Assembly: GCA_963804045.1 (NCBI GenBank)
Contig: CAWDOR010000031.1
Span: 62,001 to 126,000, forward strand
Source: Rhodoblastus sp963804045
GTDB lineage: Bacteria > Pseudomonadota > Alphaproteobacteria > Rhizobiales > Beijerinckiaceae
Direction of reading: 5' to 3'
DNA length: 64,000 nt
Shown here: positions 35,042 to 44,305 of the stretch, piece by piece
Layout: every line of letters begins with the position of its first letter
Numbering within the stretch: the first letter of the stretch is position 1
The notes under the pieces: model-generated
The model's input: only the letters and a program-made list of their open reading frames with translations
What the model was told of the DNA's origin: nothing
The model's database searches: none
Program-made: the position numbers and the translations under genes

Positions 35042-35830
35042 TCAATGTTTGATGACGGAGCGATAGGCGTGCCAGGCGGCATGGCCGGCGAGCGGCAAAG
35101 TGACGATCAGGCCGACATAGAACAGGGCCATGCCGGCGAAGACCAGGGCGGCGAGCAGGGCCGCCCATAGCGCCATCGGCCCGGGATTGGCGGCGACGGC
35201 GGCATAGCTGGTCAGCACCGCCTCGACGAGGCCCATTTTGCGGTCGAGCATCAATTGCAGGGCGAAGGCCCCGCCGGCGAAGACCACCGCGGCGATCACC
35301 CCGCCGAGCAGGCCGAACAGCAGCAGGAACTCCAGCCCGCCGAGCGTCGAGAAAGTGGTGGAGAACAGCACGCCGAGCGAGGGCCCGGCCTGGGCCGGAA
35401 ACACCAGGGCGTAGAGCAATTGCGCCAGCCGCAGCCAGACGAGGAAGACCGCGAGCAGCGCCGCGGCGAGGCCGAACAGCGCCGGCGCGTCGGCGCGCCA
35501 GGCGGTCAGAGCGGCGAAAAACGAGGGTTTCCGGCCCTGTTCGAGATCGCGGCTGATCGCCTGGAAGCCCACCGTCAAGGCCGGGCCGAGCAGCATGAAG
35601 CCGGCCGACAGCGGCGCCAGCAGATAGAGCATGTCGGCCGACCACAGCAGATCCGCCAGCGCCAGGCCGATGAACGCGAACAGCGCGCCATAGGCGAGGC
35701 TGGCGACGGGCGCGGCGGCGAAATCCTTCCAGCCCTTGTCGAACCAGGGCTGGACATCCGCCAGCGTGACGCGGTTGATGAGATCGGCGTGTGGCAGGGC
35801 GGCTGTCGCCCGCTCCAAAGTCGCGGCCAT
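35042..35830 (-). CDS. DUF2189 family integral membrane protein
   Basis: 262 aa with six hydrophobic helices after a soluble N-terminus. The family pattern is clear: NRVTLADVQPWFDKGWKDF, then ALTVGFQAISRDLEQGRKPS in the first cytoplasmic loop. Function is not known for any member. The stop is 105 bases upstream of the CusF-like start on the same strand, so the copper gene may be read from this transcript. Confidence 0.8.
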   Translation of the reverse strand: MAATLERATAALPHADLINRVTLADVQPWFDKGWKDFAAAPVASLAYGALFAFIGLALADLLWSADMLYLLAPLSAGFMLLGPALTVGFQAISRDLEQGRKPSFFAALTAWRADAPALFGLAAALLAVFLVWLRLAQLLYALVFPAQAGPSLGVLFSTTFSTLGGLEFLLLFGLLGGVIAAVVFAGGAFALQLMLDRKMGLVEAVLTSYAAVAANPGPMALWAALLAALVFAGMALFYVGLIVTLPLAGHAAWHAYRSVIKH

Positions 35831-36155
35831 ATTCTAACTCCCTTGCGCCGTGGCTGTTTTCGCCAGTTTTGAATTGTGCGGCTTGGGGGATTCGAGCGCA
35901 TAAACGCCGCCTCGGCAAGGGCGAAACGTCAAAATAATTTCAAAGCGACCGGACAAAATGCGCCAGCCTGCGCGCCGGGGGCGGAACATGCATGAAAATC
36001 GGGCGCAGACTCCGGGGCGGTTCGATTGCCTCAGGTCAATGCCGGGCGGCGGAAACGGCGCTACCAATAATGGCAAGGCTCAGGCTCGTTTGACGATGCT
36101 TGGCCGGCGGGCCGGCGAGCCGATCGCAATCCATCTTTCTCGACAGGAGGGTTTT
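35831..36155. other. Intergenic region, divergent promoters
   Basis: A 325-bp gap between the divergent DUF2189 and DUF992 genes. Nothing beyond a strong ribosome binding site (AGGAGG at 36145-36150) for the DUF992 gene can be identified. Confidence 0.4.
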
Positions 36156-36629
36156 ATGCGCGCTCATACGCTTTTCTTCGCGACGGTCTGCCTGGCCGCT
36201 CTGGCCGCGCCCCAAGGGGCTTTGGCCAATTCGGTCAAGGTCGGGACCTTGCGCTGCTCGGTCGATGCGGGCTTGGGCATGGTCATCGCCTCGCAGCGCG
36301 ACATGCAATGCCAGTTCGTCGCCGAGGGCGGCGGCAAGGAGCTTTATTCCGGCATGATCCAGAAATTCGGCGTCGATATCGGCAAGACCGATCGCGGCGT
36401 GCTGGAATGGGCGGTGCTGGCCCCGGCGGCCGGCCCGGTCAAGGGCGCGCTGGCGGGTGAATATATCGGCGGCGGCGCCTCGGTGACGGTCGGCGCGGGC
36501 CTGGGCGTCAACGCCCTGGTCGGCGGCTTCAACCGCGCCTTCACCCTTCAGCCGGTTTCGGTCCAGGCCCAGACCGGGCTCGATCTGGCCGGCGGCGTCA
36601 CCGCGCTGACGCTGAAGGCGGCGCGCTGA
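36156..36629 (+). CDS. DUF992 family exported protein
   Basis: 157 aa with a signal peptide (MRAHTLFFATVCLAALAAPQGALA) and a compact glycine-rich beta domain. The family pattern is VKVGTLRCSVDAGLGMVIAS near the mature start, and two cysteines (LRCSV, MQCQF) could form a disulphide. DUF992 proteins are common, abundant exported proteins of Hyphomicrobiales without known function. AGGAGG five bases before the ATG is a near-perfect ribosome binding site, suggesting high expression. A terminator follows directly. Confidence 0.85.
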   Translation: MRAHTLFFATVCLAALAAPQGALANSVKVGTLRCSVDAGLGMVIASQRDMQCQFVAEGGGKELYSGMIQKFGVDIGKTDRGVLEWAVLAPAAGPVKGALAGEYIGGGASVTVGAGLGVNALVGGFNRAFTLQPVSVQAQTGLDLAGGVTALTLKAAR

Positions 36630-36637
36630 TGCGATCC

Positions 36638-36671
36638 CCGGACGGCGGCCAGGGTCGCCGTCCGGATTTTT
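36638..36671 (+). terminator. Intrinsic terminator of the DUF992 gene
   Basis: CCGGACGGCG and CGCCGTCCGG form a perfect 10-bp stem around an 8-nt loop, followed by ATTTTT. It starts nine bases after the stop codon. Confidence 0.82.
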
Positions 36672-36674
36672 CGC

Positions 36675-37682
36675 TCATCTGTCGCTGGCGTTGACGCCGG
36701 CGACCGCGCCGCGCCGTTTCTCAATGACGAAACTGGCGACCGGCTGGCCGGATTTATACAGCGCGACCAGCGTGAAAGCCTCCCAGTCGGCCATGTTGGC
36801 GGGGCCGGCGTCGGCGGCGCCGATGCGCAGCAGATCGGCCTGGGGCTCGCCGAGGATGGTGAAGAAGTTTTCCTCGCCATTAAAGCGGAAAGCTTGGGGA
36901 ACGCTCCTGGCCACGCCGCCAAAAGTCGGGAAGGCGGCGGGATCGTCCTCGGGCAGATTGGGCGCCCGCGTCGGGGCGAAGGCGGGATCGCGCAATTGCG
37001 CGCCGCCCTCGCGCCAGGCCCGCGCCCATTGCGCCGCCTTGCCGCCCAGGCCGCACAGGCCGGGCTGCGCGCAAAAATTCTCCGCCGCGACATAATCGAC
37101 CCGATAATGGGCTGAGACCGTGCAGGGCGCCGCCAGCCCATCGCCGCTTTGCGCGAAAATCTTGAGACGGTCGATCTCGCCGTGGTCGTCCTCGCTTTCG
37201 ACGAAAAACGCCTGGCCGCCCAGCGCGCCCAGCGCCAGCCCGCCATGGGCGCAGAGATCGTAGGGGTCGGCGTCGCCGGGAATGGCGATGGCGACCGGCG
37301 CCGCCTGCGCCAGGCTGAACAGGAAGGGCGTGTGGCAATGGGCGGTCCCGGCCTCGGCGTCGAACAGGACCAGCCCGCGCTCGCCGCCGGCGCGGGCCAA
37401 ATGCGGCGTCGATTGCTTGAGCTGGGCGCGCTCATTGGCGGCGAAGGGAAAGCCGCGCGCGGCCTTGTCGTCCATGGGGCCGCCGAAATTCAGCCCGGCG
37501 GCGGGCTGTCGGGCCACGGCGTTGCGGATGGAGATGCGGCGAAACGCCGGCTCCGCCGCCGGGGAGGGCTTGAAGGCGCGCAGGCTGGCTTCGAGGCTTT
37601 TGGCGACGGCGGGACAGAGGTCCGGCGCCGCCCAGGCCGGGGACGCGGCCAAAAGGCCGATGAAACAGATTGTTGCTCTCAC
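36675..37682 (-). CDS. Exported hypothetical protein
   Basis: 335 aa, not recognised. A signal peptide is seen (MRATICFIGLLAASPAWA). The mature protein has about eight cysteines, several in pairs (LCPAV, AHCHTPF, DLCAHGG, PCTVS, NFCAQPGLCGLGG), suggesting disulphides. The GTG at 37682 is preceded by GGGAG at a good distance. It ends four bases from the terminator hairpin of the convergent gene. Confidence 0.6.
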   Translation of the reverse strand: MRATICFIGLLAASPAWAAPDLCPAVAKSLEASLRAFKPSPAAEPAFRRISIRNAVARQPAAGLNFGGPMDDKAARGFPFAANERAQLKQSTPHLARAGGERGLVLFDAEAGTAHCHTPFLFSLAQAAPVAIAIPGDADPYDLCAHGGLALGALGGQAFFVESEDDHGEIDRLKIFAQSGDGLAAPCTVSAHYRVDYVAAENFCAQPGLCGLGGKAAQWARAWREGGAQLRDPAFAPTRAPNLPEDDPAAFPTFGGVARSVPQAFRFNGEENFFTILGEPQADLLRIGAADAGPANMADWEAFTLVALYKSGQPVASFVIEKRRGAVAGVNASDR

Positions 37683-37818
37683 GGACGCGCTCCCATTTAT
37701 GATTGTGACCGTTCTAGAACATTGGCGCGGGCCTTGAAAAGGCGGTCGCCGCAGGCTTCGATCCAGCTTGGCGGCCTAGAGTGACGGCGGAAGAATTTTA
37801 TCCGCCGGAAACAAGACC

Positions 37819-38076
37819 ATGCTTCGCCTGGGACCGCCTGTGATCGCCGTATCGGCGCTGCTCGCCGCGCTGGGCGCCGGGCGCGCTCTGGCGCAGAATT
37901 ACTATCCGCCGCCCAGCGCGCCGCCGATTTACAGTCCGCCGGTCTATGCGCCGCCCGCCGTCGAGACGCCGCCGCCCCCGGTGACGCCGCCGCCGGTCTG
38001 GGATGCGCCGACCTGGGATGCGCCGCAAAATTATCCGACCCGCAATTATCCCACCACCTATTATCGCGGCGGCTGA
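37819..38076 (+). CDS. Proline/tyrosine-rich exported peptide
   Basis: 85 aa: signal peptide (about 1-25, ending GRALA) then a low-complexity chain of PP, YxPP and WDAPTWDAP repeats ending NYPTTYYRGG. No fold is expected. It may be a surface or matrix peptide. GGAAA before the ATG supports expression, but such ORFs can also be spurious. Confidence 0.5.
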   Translation: MLRLGPPVIAVSALLAALGAGRALAQNYYPPPSAPPIYSPPVYAPPAVETPPPPVTPPPVWDAPTWDAPQNYPTRNYPTTYYRGG

Positions 38077-38160
38077 AACCGCCTTTCCGCCGAAACGACG
38101 CAAGCTTCGGGCAAGGCGCGCGGCCCATTCTGGCATGACCAGCAATGGGGAGCCGCGCCT

Positions 38161-38613
38161 ATGCACATGCCCCAGTTGAGCCGCATGGACCCCTACGCCC
38201 GCGTGTCGCCGGCGGCGCGGTCGGACGACGCCAAAGCCGCCGGCGAGGCCGGGGCCTTCACCGAGCAATTGCGCATCGCCCAGGACGGCCAAGGCCGAAG
38301 CCAAGGCCGCGACGGCGAGAGCGGCGAACAGGCCGGCGAGATTTTCGCGCAAGTCCTCGCGGAAACGCTGGAGGATCCCCTCTTCGAAGGCGAACCGGCG
38401 GAAGAGGACGACAGCGAAGCGCTGCTGCCCGAAGACGCCCACGATCCGCAGGAGCTTTGCGCCTTGCTGCTGGCGACCGGCGGGAAGGGGAAGACCGCGA
38501 GCGCCGCCGGCAAGGGTAAGTTCCGGACGGAAAGCCGCCGTGCGGAAGAACAGACGGCTTCCCAGCGAGGCGGCCACGGTGCGCATGTTGACGAAGAAGC
38601 TATCGGCGGCTAA
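38161..38613 (+). CDS. Acidic hypothetical protein
   Basis: 150 aa, not recognised. Soluble, Glu/Asp/Gln-rich; helical middle part GEIFAQVLAETLEDPLFEGE followed by EEDDSEALLPEDAHDPQEL, then a Lys/Arg-rich tail. GGGAG eight bases before the ATG supports it. The opposite strand also has a long open frame, but its protein is arginine-repeat-like and implausible. Confidence 0.4.
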   Translation: MHMPQLSRMDPYARVSPAARSDDAKAAGEAGAFTEQLRIAQDGQGRSQGRDGESGEQAGEIFAQVLAETLEDPLFEGEPAEEDDSEALLPEDAHDPQELCALLLATGGKGKTASAAGKGKFRTESRRAEEQTASQRGGHGAHVDEEAIGG

Positions 38614-38745
38614 CTATTCAGACGGTCCCGATAGGCCAACGGTCCGCGTGAAGGGCTCAGCCCGATCGATATGCCAAGCGCATAAACCTGACTTCCTGCC
38701 CGAACGACGCGGACACCGGGCGATGATGGAAGAAGGGTATCTATC

Positions 38746-39903
38746 ATGGCTGAGCAAAGAACGGCGCGCGCGCTGCGCGCATTGCCGGAACGTCCCAATC
38801 TCGAACATCTCCGCAAGGAAGCGAAGCAGTGCTTGAAGCGCCTTCGCGAGGTCGATCCCGCCGCGCGGCTTGCCGTCGCTCAACTGGAGGTCGCTCGCGA
38901 CTATGGCTTTACCAGTTGGCGGCGCCTCGCCGCGCAGTTTCGGCCGGCTGTCGAAACGGGGCCGGCTGTCGACAACAAGTTTTGGCGACAACTTGGCCGT
39001 TTGCTCGAAACGGCGGAGGAGAGCGGCGATTGGGGCGTGGTGGAACAGGCCTATCGCGAGGAGATCGCGCGCCATCCGTTCGACCAGGATCGCGGCGAAA
39101 CGGAATTCGCCATTTTTCTTGCCGAGCGTCGCGGCAGGCAGGACGAGGCGCGCGCCATCTTTGCGCGGCTGATGCAAAAGCCGACGCATTTCGTCATGCT
39201 TGGTTACGCGCGCTTTCTCCGCGTCGTCGGCGAAGCGGATGACGATGGCGAAGAAGCTGCCCTTCGCCGCGCCCTTGCGCTCGGCGACAACGTCGTCGCC
39301 TTCAATCATTACGCCAATTTTCTTTTGCGGACGCGCCAGAATCGCGACGAGGCGGAGCGCTGGTTCCGAAAGGCGGCCGAGTTCGATTCCGGGGAGTCGT
39401 ATCTGGACGGCGCCATGCGGGGCGTTTACGCCACGCTACTCTGGGACTGGGGCGACGCCGTCACGGCGGAGACTTGGTTTCGCCTGGCCCTGGCCAAAAC
39501 GCGGATGGAATTCCAGACGCTGCTGGCTTTTGCCGCCATGTTGACGGCCACGGGACGCGTCGCCGAGGGGCTGTCCCTGCTGCCCGAGATCTTGTGTCTC
39601 CCGCGAATGGAGACGATGCAGCGCCGCATGGTTTCCGGGATCGAGATGTTTGTCTGGTTTTTGCGCTACGCTCATGGTGACGCCGCCACGCGCGGAGAGG
39701 CCCTCGACGCGCTTCGGACGCGTCTCAAGGCGCCGATCCGATTGGGCCGTTTTGTCGATCTTTCTCGCAACGCGCGAACGCTGGCCGCCGACCACCCCGC
39801 GCCCGATCTGGTCGCGGCCTTGGCAAATGCGTTGCAGCCCGAGACGGGCAAAGCCGCGGAGGGCTTTGAGACAGTTCAGCGATGCCCAGCGTGGAGTGAA
39901 TAG
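38746..39903 (+). CDS. TPR-like repeat protein with ankyrin-associated N-terminal motif
   Basis: 385 aa, soluble and mainly helical. The N-terminus (about 15-65) has RPNLEHLRKEAKQCLKRLRE and LEVARDYGFTSWRRLAAQ, a segment often found at the front of bacterial ankyrin-repeat proteins. The rest (about 75-330) is made of helical hairpins with TPR/Sel1-like character (YREEIARHPFDQDRGE, FNHYANFLLRTRQNRDEAER). Role unknown; protein-protein interaction is likely. AGAAGGG precedes the ATG. The codon usage is slightly less GC-extreme than its neighbours. Confidence 0.6.
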   Translation: MAEQRTARALRALPERPNLEHLRKEAKQCLKRLREVDPAARLAVAQLEVARDYGFTSWRRLAAQFRPAVETGPAVDNKFWRQLGRLLETAEESGDWGVVEQAYREEIARHPFDQDRGETEFAIFLAERRGRQDEARAIFARLMQKPTHFVMLGYARFLRVVGEADDDGEEAALRRALALGDNVVAFNHYANFLLRTRQNRDEAERWFRKAAEFDSGESYLDGAMRGVYATLLWDWGDAVTAETWFRLALAKTRMEFQTLLAFAAMLTATGRVAEGLSLLPEILCLPRMETMQRRMVSGIEMFVWFLRYAHGDAATRGEALDALRTRLKAPIRLGRFVDLSRNARTLAADHPAPDLVAALANALQPETGKAAEGFETVQRCPAWSE

Positions 39904-40554
39904 TGCGCAACTTCACTCGACGTGTTTTGCGTCGAGTACGGTGCGACTGCTGACGGAGGCCCAACTTTCGTTACAAAGACGATACCAGGGTCTCTTCAGG
40001 GTCGTCTTGCACCCGTCGCCCGGCGGGAGATGGAGGTCGCCTTCGAGCCGAACCTGGTCATCGACTCAGATCAGCTTGGTCGCGATGTTCGAGGTGAAGC
40101 GCACGATCTGTCCCCTCTCCCCGCTTTGGCGGGTTCTTTTGACGGTGGCGAAAGGCTCGAATGCGGAGCGCGACTCCTTCTCCCGCTTTTGGCGGGAGAA
40201 GGTGGCCCGCGAAGCGGGTCGGATGAGGGCCTTGCGACCGCTTCGATCCTCGCCGTTCAACCGCCGGCTTTCGTGTTCAATGCCGAATGCGGATGCTTTC
40301 CCCGGCGCCCTCATCCGGCCTGCCGGCCACCTTCTCCCGCGAGCGGGAGAAGGGCGCGCGCGACAAAGATTTGGGCGCTGAAATCTCTAATATTTCTCTC
40401 GATCAGCGTGATCCATCGACGGGGAACGTCCGGCGAAGATTATTGAAAGTCTTTAAGTTTGGCGTGACGAGACGGATGTCGGCGGGGATATGGAGCATCC
40501 CTTCGGGCTGGTTCCGGTCATCGCGTCACGGTCTCGGGCGGGCGACATTCGCCC
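39904..40554. repeat. Intergenic region with REP-like palindromic repeats
   Basis: A 650-bp gene-free stretch. At about 40170-40230 the sequence CTTCTCCCGCTTTTGGCGGGAGAAGG-like hairpin (CTTCTCCCGC / GCGGGAGAAG) is followed by GCCCGCGAAGCGGGTC and GGATGAGGGC. An inverted partner lies at about 40308-40356 (GCCCTCATCCGG ... CTTCTCCCGCGAGCGGGAGAAG). A degraded third element (CTCTCCCCGCTTTGGCGGG) starts near 40120. These are dispersed palindromic repeats common in alphaproteobacteria. No ORF here looks real. Confidence 0.65.
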
Positions 40555-41253
40555 TTAGCTCGCCCTGGCCTCGGCCCTCGCCGGGAGGCCGGCCAGCGCC
40601 TCCAGCGCGGCGCTGTCGCGGATGGTCACCTGGGCGCCGTCGACGCGCACGCCGGTTCTGGCCAGAGCGGCGAAGGAGCGCGACAGGACCTCCGGCGCCA
40701 TGCCCAGCCGCGCCGCGAGGATTTTCTTTTCGAAGGGAATGGTGATCCGCCTCGTGGCTCCGGTTTCGCGGTCGCGCTGCGCCAGCCACAGCGCCAGCCT
40801 TTCCAGACTGGTGCGCAATTTCTGGTTTTTGAGTTCCTCCGCCAATTGCCGATAGCCGTTGGCCAGCTCCCGCGCCAGCGCGGCGGCGAGGCCGCCGTCC
40901 TCCAGCATGGCCTGGCGCACCGAGGCCGAGGGCAGCATGAGAATGCGCGAGGCCTCGAGCGTGCGCGCCGATTGCTGATAGGGCAGGTCGAGCAGCGCCG
41001 AGGCGTCGATCACGCCATCCTGCGGGCCGAGCACGACGATGGTGGTTTCGCGCTCGCGCCAGCCCGAATAAAGCTCGACCGCGCCAGAGAGCACGACATA
41101 AACGAAATCGGCGCTCTCGCCCTCGCGCGTCAATTGCGTATGCGCGGGAAAACGTTGCAGGAAGGCCCCCTGCAAAAGGAAATCCACGGTCTCCGGCCGG
41201 CAGGCGGCAAGGACCTGATTTTTGGCGGCTTCCGCCTGTTCTTCGCTCCGCAT
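40555..41253 (-). CDS. Crp/Fnr family transcriptional regulator
   Basis: 232 aa. An N-terminal cyclic-nucleotide-binding-like beta roll (about 25-120: THTQLTREGESADFVYVVLSG-type, with FVYVVLSGAVELYSG) is followed by a long dimer helix (about 120-150). A C-terminal winged helix contains IPFEKKILAARLGMAPEVLS and RSFAALARTGV, where the recognition helix lies. It has no N-terminal cysteine cluster, so it is not an oxygen-sensing Fnr. The effector is unknown. Divergent from nth with a 139-bp spacer. Confidence 0.88.
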   Translation of the reverse strand: MRSEEQAEAAKNQVLAACRPETVDFLLQGAFLQRFPAHTQLTREGESADFVYVVLSGAVELYSGWRERETTIVVLGPQDGVIDASALLDLPYQQSARTLEASRILMLPSASVRQAMLEDGGLAAALARELANGYRQLAEELKNQKLRTSLERLALWLAQRDRETGATRRITIPFEKKILAARLGMAPEVLSRSFAALARTGVRVDGAQVTIRDSAALEALAGLPARAEARAS

Positions 41254-41392
41254 GGAAATTCCCGGGCGCCTTCCAAAAGAATCGTGACCCGGATACGCAT
41301 ATCAAGCCGCGATTTGACTTTCATTGCGCTTTGTCAATCTTGCCCGGCCGGCGAGGCTTGAGCCGGGCGGGCATCTGCGCTTAAGTCGGCGC

Positions 41393-42076
41393 ATGACCCA
41401 GACCGCCGAGCCCAAAAAACCGCGTGGCAAGAAGGCCGCAGCCGAAGCCGCGCGCATCGCCGAGATTTTCGCCCGTTTCCAGGCGCGCAATCCCGAACCC
41501 AAGGGCGAGCTGGACTATGTCAACGCCTACACCTTGCTGGTGGCGGTGGCGCTCTCGGCGCAGGCGACCGACGTCGGCGTCAACAAGGCGACCAAGGGCC
41601 TGTTCGCCTTGGCCGACACGCCGGAAAAAATGCTGGCGCTCGGCGAGGAGGGGGTGCGCGAAAGGATCAAGACCATTGGCCTGTTCCGCGCCAAGGCGAA
41701 AAATGTCGTGGCGCTCTCGCAAATCCTGATCGACCGTTTCGGCGGCCAGGTTCCGCGCACGCGGGAGGAATTGCAGAGCCTGCCGGGCGTCGGCCGCAAG
41801 ACCGCCAATGTCGTGCTCAATATCGCCTTCGGGCAGAAGACCATAGCGGTGGACACCCATTTGTTCCGCGTCTCCAACCGCATTCCGCTGGCCAGGGGCA
41901 AGACGCCGGAAGAGGTGGAGAAGGGCCTGCTGGCCATCGTCCCCGACCAATATATGCTCCACGCCCATCATTGGCTGATCCTGCACGGGCGCTATATTTG
42001 CAAGGCGCGCAAGCCCGACTGCCTGGCCTGTCCGATCGCGGATTTGTGCCGCTGGCCCGAAAAAACCGCGCTTTAA
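41393..42076 (+). CDS. nth: Endonuclease III
   Basis: 227 aa bifunctional DNA glycosylase/AP lyase for oxidised pyrimidines. The helix-hairpin-helix LPGVGRKTANVVLN contains the catalytic Lys136; the catalytic Asp154 is in VDTHLFRVSNR. The [4Fe-4S] loop is complete with C203-x6-C210-x2-C213-x5-C219. A Lys/Ala-rich N-terminal tail (about 1-20) is usual in this group. The start at 41393 was chosen over an upstream in-frame start that lacks family similarity. Confidence 0.96.
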   Translation: MTQTAEPKKPRGKKAAAEAARIAEIFARFQARNPEPKGELDYVNAYTLLVAVALSAQATDVGVNKATKGLFALADTPEKMLALGEEGVRERIKTIGLFRAKAKNVVALSQILIDRFGGQVPRTREELQSLPGVGRKTANVVLNIAFGQKTIAVDTHLFRVSNRIPLARGKTPEEVEKGLLAIVPDQYMLHAHHWLILHGRYICKARKPDCLACPIADLCRWPEKTAL

Positions 42077-42183
42077 GCCGGTAAATCTGACCTTCGTCAC
42101 TTGGCGCGGGGGCGCGGCGAGGCTTTTGTGCGCCGCGGAATGCCTTCGCGTTTTTGCGCGCCGGCTGAGCCCGGAGCGCGCTC

Positions 42184-42411
42184 ATGCTTGGACCCAACGA
42201 TATTGAGGATTTTACTGACGAACACGCCGATTTGCGCGGCGCGCTGCGCCAGAGGCCGGAGTTTTTCGCCCTCAAGGCCGATCCCGCGCTGAAAAGCATC
42301 GAGGGCCTGGACCGGAAAGACTTTGCCCTGCTGGCGCGCTTCTGCCGCGACGAGCCGCTCGCCGACGCGCAGATTCTCGCGCTGATCGCCGCCCTGAACG
42401 GGCGCGCTTAA
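42184..42411 (+). CDS. Small hypothetical protein
   Basis: 75 aa, soluble, acidic, probably helical (FTDEHADLRGALRQRPEFF; FALLARFCRDEPLADAQIL). Not recognised. GGAG seven bases before the ATG supports it. It sits between nth and the FzlA-like gene, 95 bases upstream of the latter. Confidence 0.5.
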   Translation: MLGPNDIEDFTDEHADLRGALRQRPEFFALKADPALKSIEGLDRKDFALLARFCRDEPLADAQILALIAALNGRA

Positions 42412-42506
42412 CCAAGTCTTAAGCCTTTGCCTCGACTTCTGTCTTGTTTGGCGCCCGCCGCGCTTCTATAGGGGGCGGCGCCCTCTTCAGAGTTGTCCGC
42501 CCAGGC

Positions 42507-43199
42507 ATGGTCCAGCTTTATCATCACCCGCTCTGCCCGCATTCGCGTTTCATCCGCCTGTCCCTGGGCGAATATGGCGTCGATCCCGAACTGATCGAGG
42601 AGCGCGTCCATGAGCGGCGCCGCGAATTCCTGCTGCTCGATCCCGCCGGGCAGACCCCGGTTCTGGTCGAGGACGAGGGTTTCGTCATCCCCGGCGCCGG
42701 GCCCATCGCCGAATGGCTCGACGAGACGCGCGGCGAGACGCTGGGCGCGCATCGGCTGCTGCCGGCCTCGCCCTTCGAGCGCGTCGAGGTGCGCCGGCTG
42801 GTGAGCTGGTTCAACGACAAATTCTCCGCCGAAGTCTCCAACTGGCTGGTGACCGAAAAGGTCTACAAGCAATTCACCGCCACCGAGATCGGCGGCGGCG
42901 CGCCGGACATGGACGTGGTGCGCGCGGCGCGCAACAATCTGCGCTATCATCTGCGCTACATCTCCTTTCTGGCGCAGAACCGGAACTGGCTGGCGGGCGA
43001 GCGCATGACCTACGCCGATCTGGCGGCGGCGGCGCATCTCTCCAGCGTCGATTATCTCGGCGATGTGCCCTGGGACGAGGAAGAGCCGGCCAAGCAATGG
43101 TATCAGCGCCTGAAAAGCCGCCCGAGTTTCCGGCCGCTGCTGGCGGACCGGGCGCCGGGCGTCGCGGTCAATCCGATCTACGCGGAAGTCGATTTCTAG
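42507..43199 (+). CDS. fzlA: FzlA-like glutathione S-transferase-fold protein
   Basis: 230 aa with a thioredoxin-fold N-terminal domain (about 1-80: MVQLYHHPLCPHSRFIRLSL, DPAGQTPVLVEDEG) and a helical C-terminal domain (about 90-215: YHLRYISFLAQNRNWLAGER, YADLAAAAHLSSVDYLGDVP). The sequence style and position just before queG fit the alphaproteobacterial FzlA group, which binds FtsZ and is required for division in Caulobacter. A true catalytic GST is the alternative. The assignment to FzlA is from memory of family features. Confidence 0.7.
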   Translation: MVQLYHHPLCPHSRFIRLSLGEYGVDPELIEERVHERRREFLLLDPAGQTPVLVEDEGFVIPGAGPIAEWLDETRGETLGAHRLLPASPFERVEVRRLVSWFNDKFSAEVSNWLVTEKVYKQFTATEIGGGAPDMDVVRAARNNLRYHLRYISFLAQNRNWLAGERMTYADLAAAAHLSSVDYLGDVPWDEEEPAKQWYQRLKSRPSFRPLLADRAPGVAVNPIYAEVDF

Positions 43200-43204
43200 G
43201 CTTT

Positions 43205-44305
43205 TTGCGCGAGGAGGCGGCGCGGCTCGGCTTCGACGCCTGCCGGGTGACGCGGCCCGACGCCATTCCGCAGGCGCCCGCCGCGCTGGAGGCTTTTCTC
43301 GCCGAGGGCCGCCAAGGCGACATGGACTGGCTGGCCGAGCGCCGGGACTGGCGCGGCGACCCCTCAAAACTCTGGCCCGAGGTCCGCAGCATCGTCATGC
43401 TCGGCATGAACTACGGCCCGGAGTTTTTTGGCCCGGTGGCGGCTTCCGCCGGCAATATTTCGGTCTATGCCCGGCATCGCGACTATCACGATGTCGTCAA
43501 GGGCAAGCTCAAGCTGCTCGCCGGCGCGCTGCTGGCGCGCGCCCGAAATCAGGGCGTCGAGGGGCAGGCGAAAGTCTTCGTCGATACCGCGCCGGTGATG
43601 GAAAAGCCGCTGGCCGCCGCCGCCGGGCTGGGCTGGCAGGGCAAGCACACCAATCTCGTCGCGCGCGACTTCGGCTCCTGGCTTTTTCTCGGCAGCATTT
43701 TTACCACCCTCGACCTGCCGGAGGACGAGCCGGAGGCGGATCATTGCGGCTCGTGCCGCGCCTGTCTCGACGCCTGCCCGACCGGCGCGCTGGACGCGCC
43801 CTACAAAATCGACGCGCGGCTGTGCGTCTCCTATCTGACCATCGAGGCCAAGGGGCAGATACCGCGCGACCTCAGGGAAAAAATCGGCAATCGCATCTAT
43901 GGCTGCGACGATTGCCTGGGCGCCTGCCCCTGGAATAAATTCGCGCAAATGGCGCGAGAGGCGAAATTGCAGGCCCGCGCCGATCTCTTGCGCCCGCCGC
44001 TCAAGGAGCTGGCGGCGCTGGAGGAGGCGGACTTCCGCCAGTTTTTTGCCGGCTCGCCGGTCAAGCGCGTGGGCTCCGCGCGTTTCCTGCGCAATGTGCT
44101 GGTCGCCATAGGCAATAGCGGCGACGAAACGTTGGCGCCGCTGGCCGAGGCGCGGCTCGATCACGCCTCGCCGCTGGTGCGCGGCATGGCGGTCTGGGCT
44201 TTGGCGCGCCTGCTGCCGCGCGAAAAATTCCTGGCGCGGACGGCGGCGCGGCGCGAGGCTGAGACCGACGCCGGGGTTTTGCGGGAATGGGAGGATTTGG
44301 CGTGA
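43205..44305 (+). CDS. queG: tRNA epoxyqueuosine(34) reductase QueG
   Basis: 366 aa cobalamin- and Fe-S-dependent enzyme performing the last step of queuosine synthesis on tRNA. The N-terminal domain (about 1-160) has LGMNYGPEFFGPV and SVYARHRDYHDVVK. Two [4Fe-4S] motifs follow: CGSCRACLDACPTGALDAP and CDDCLGACPWNKFAQ. C-terminal HEAT-like helices contain GSPVKRVGSARFLRNVLVAI. No ATG or GTG fits; the best start is the TTG at 43205, six bases after the fzlA stop. The stop overlaps the GTG start of the next gene by four bases. Confidence 0.92.
   Translation: MREEAARLGFDACRVTRPDAIPQAPAALEAFLAEGRQGDMDWLAERRDWRGDPSKLWPEVRSIVMLGMNYGPEFFGPVAASAGNISVYARHRDYHDVVKGKLKLLAGALLARARNQGVEGQAKVFVDTAPVMEKPLAAAAGLGWQGKHTNLVARDFGSWLFLGSIFTTLDLPEDEPEADHCGSCRACLDACPTGALDAPYKIDARLCVSYLTIEAKGQIPRDLREKIGNRIYGCDDCLGACPWNKFAQMAREAKLQARADLLRPPLKELAALEEADFRQFFAGSPVKRVGSARFLRNVLVAIGNSGDETLAPLAEARLDHASPLVRGMAVWALARLLPREKFLARTAARREAETDAGVLREWEDLA

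Noticed and set aside
37798..38586. 262-codon minus-strand frame
   Set aside because: Arginine-repeat-like C-terminus and no ribosome binding site; the plus-strand small genes are better supported.
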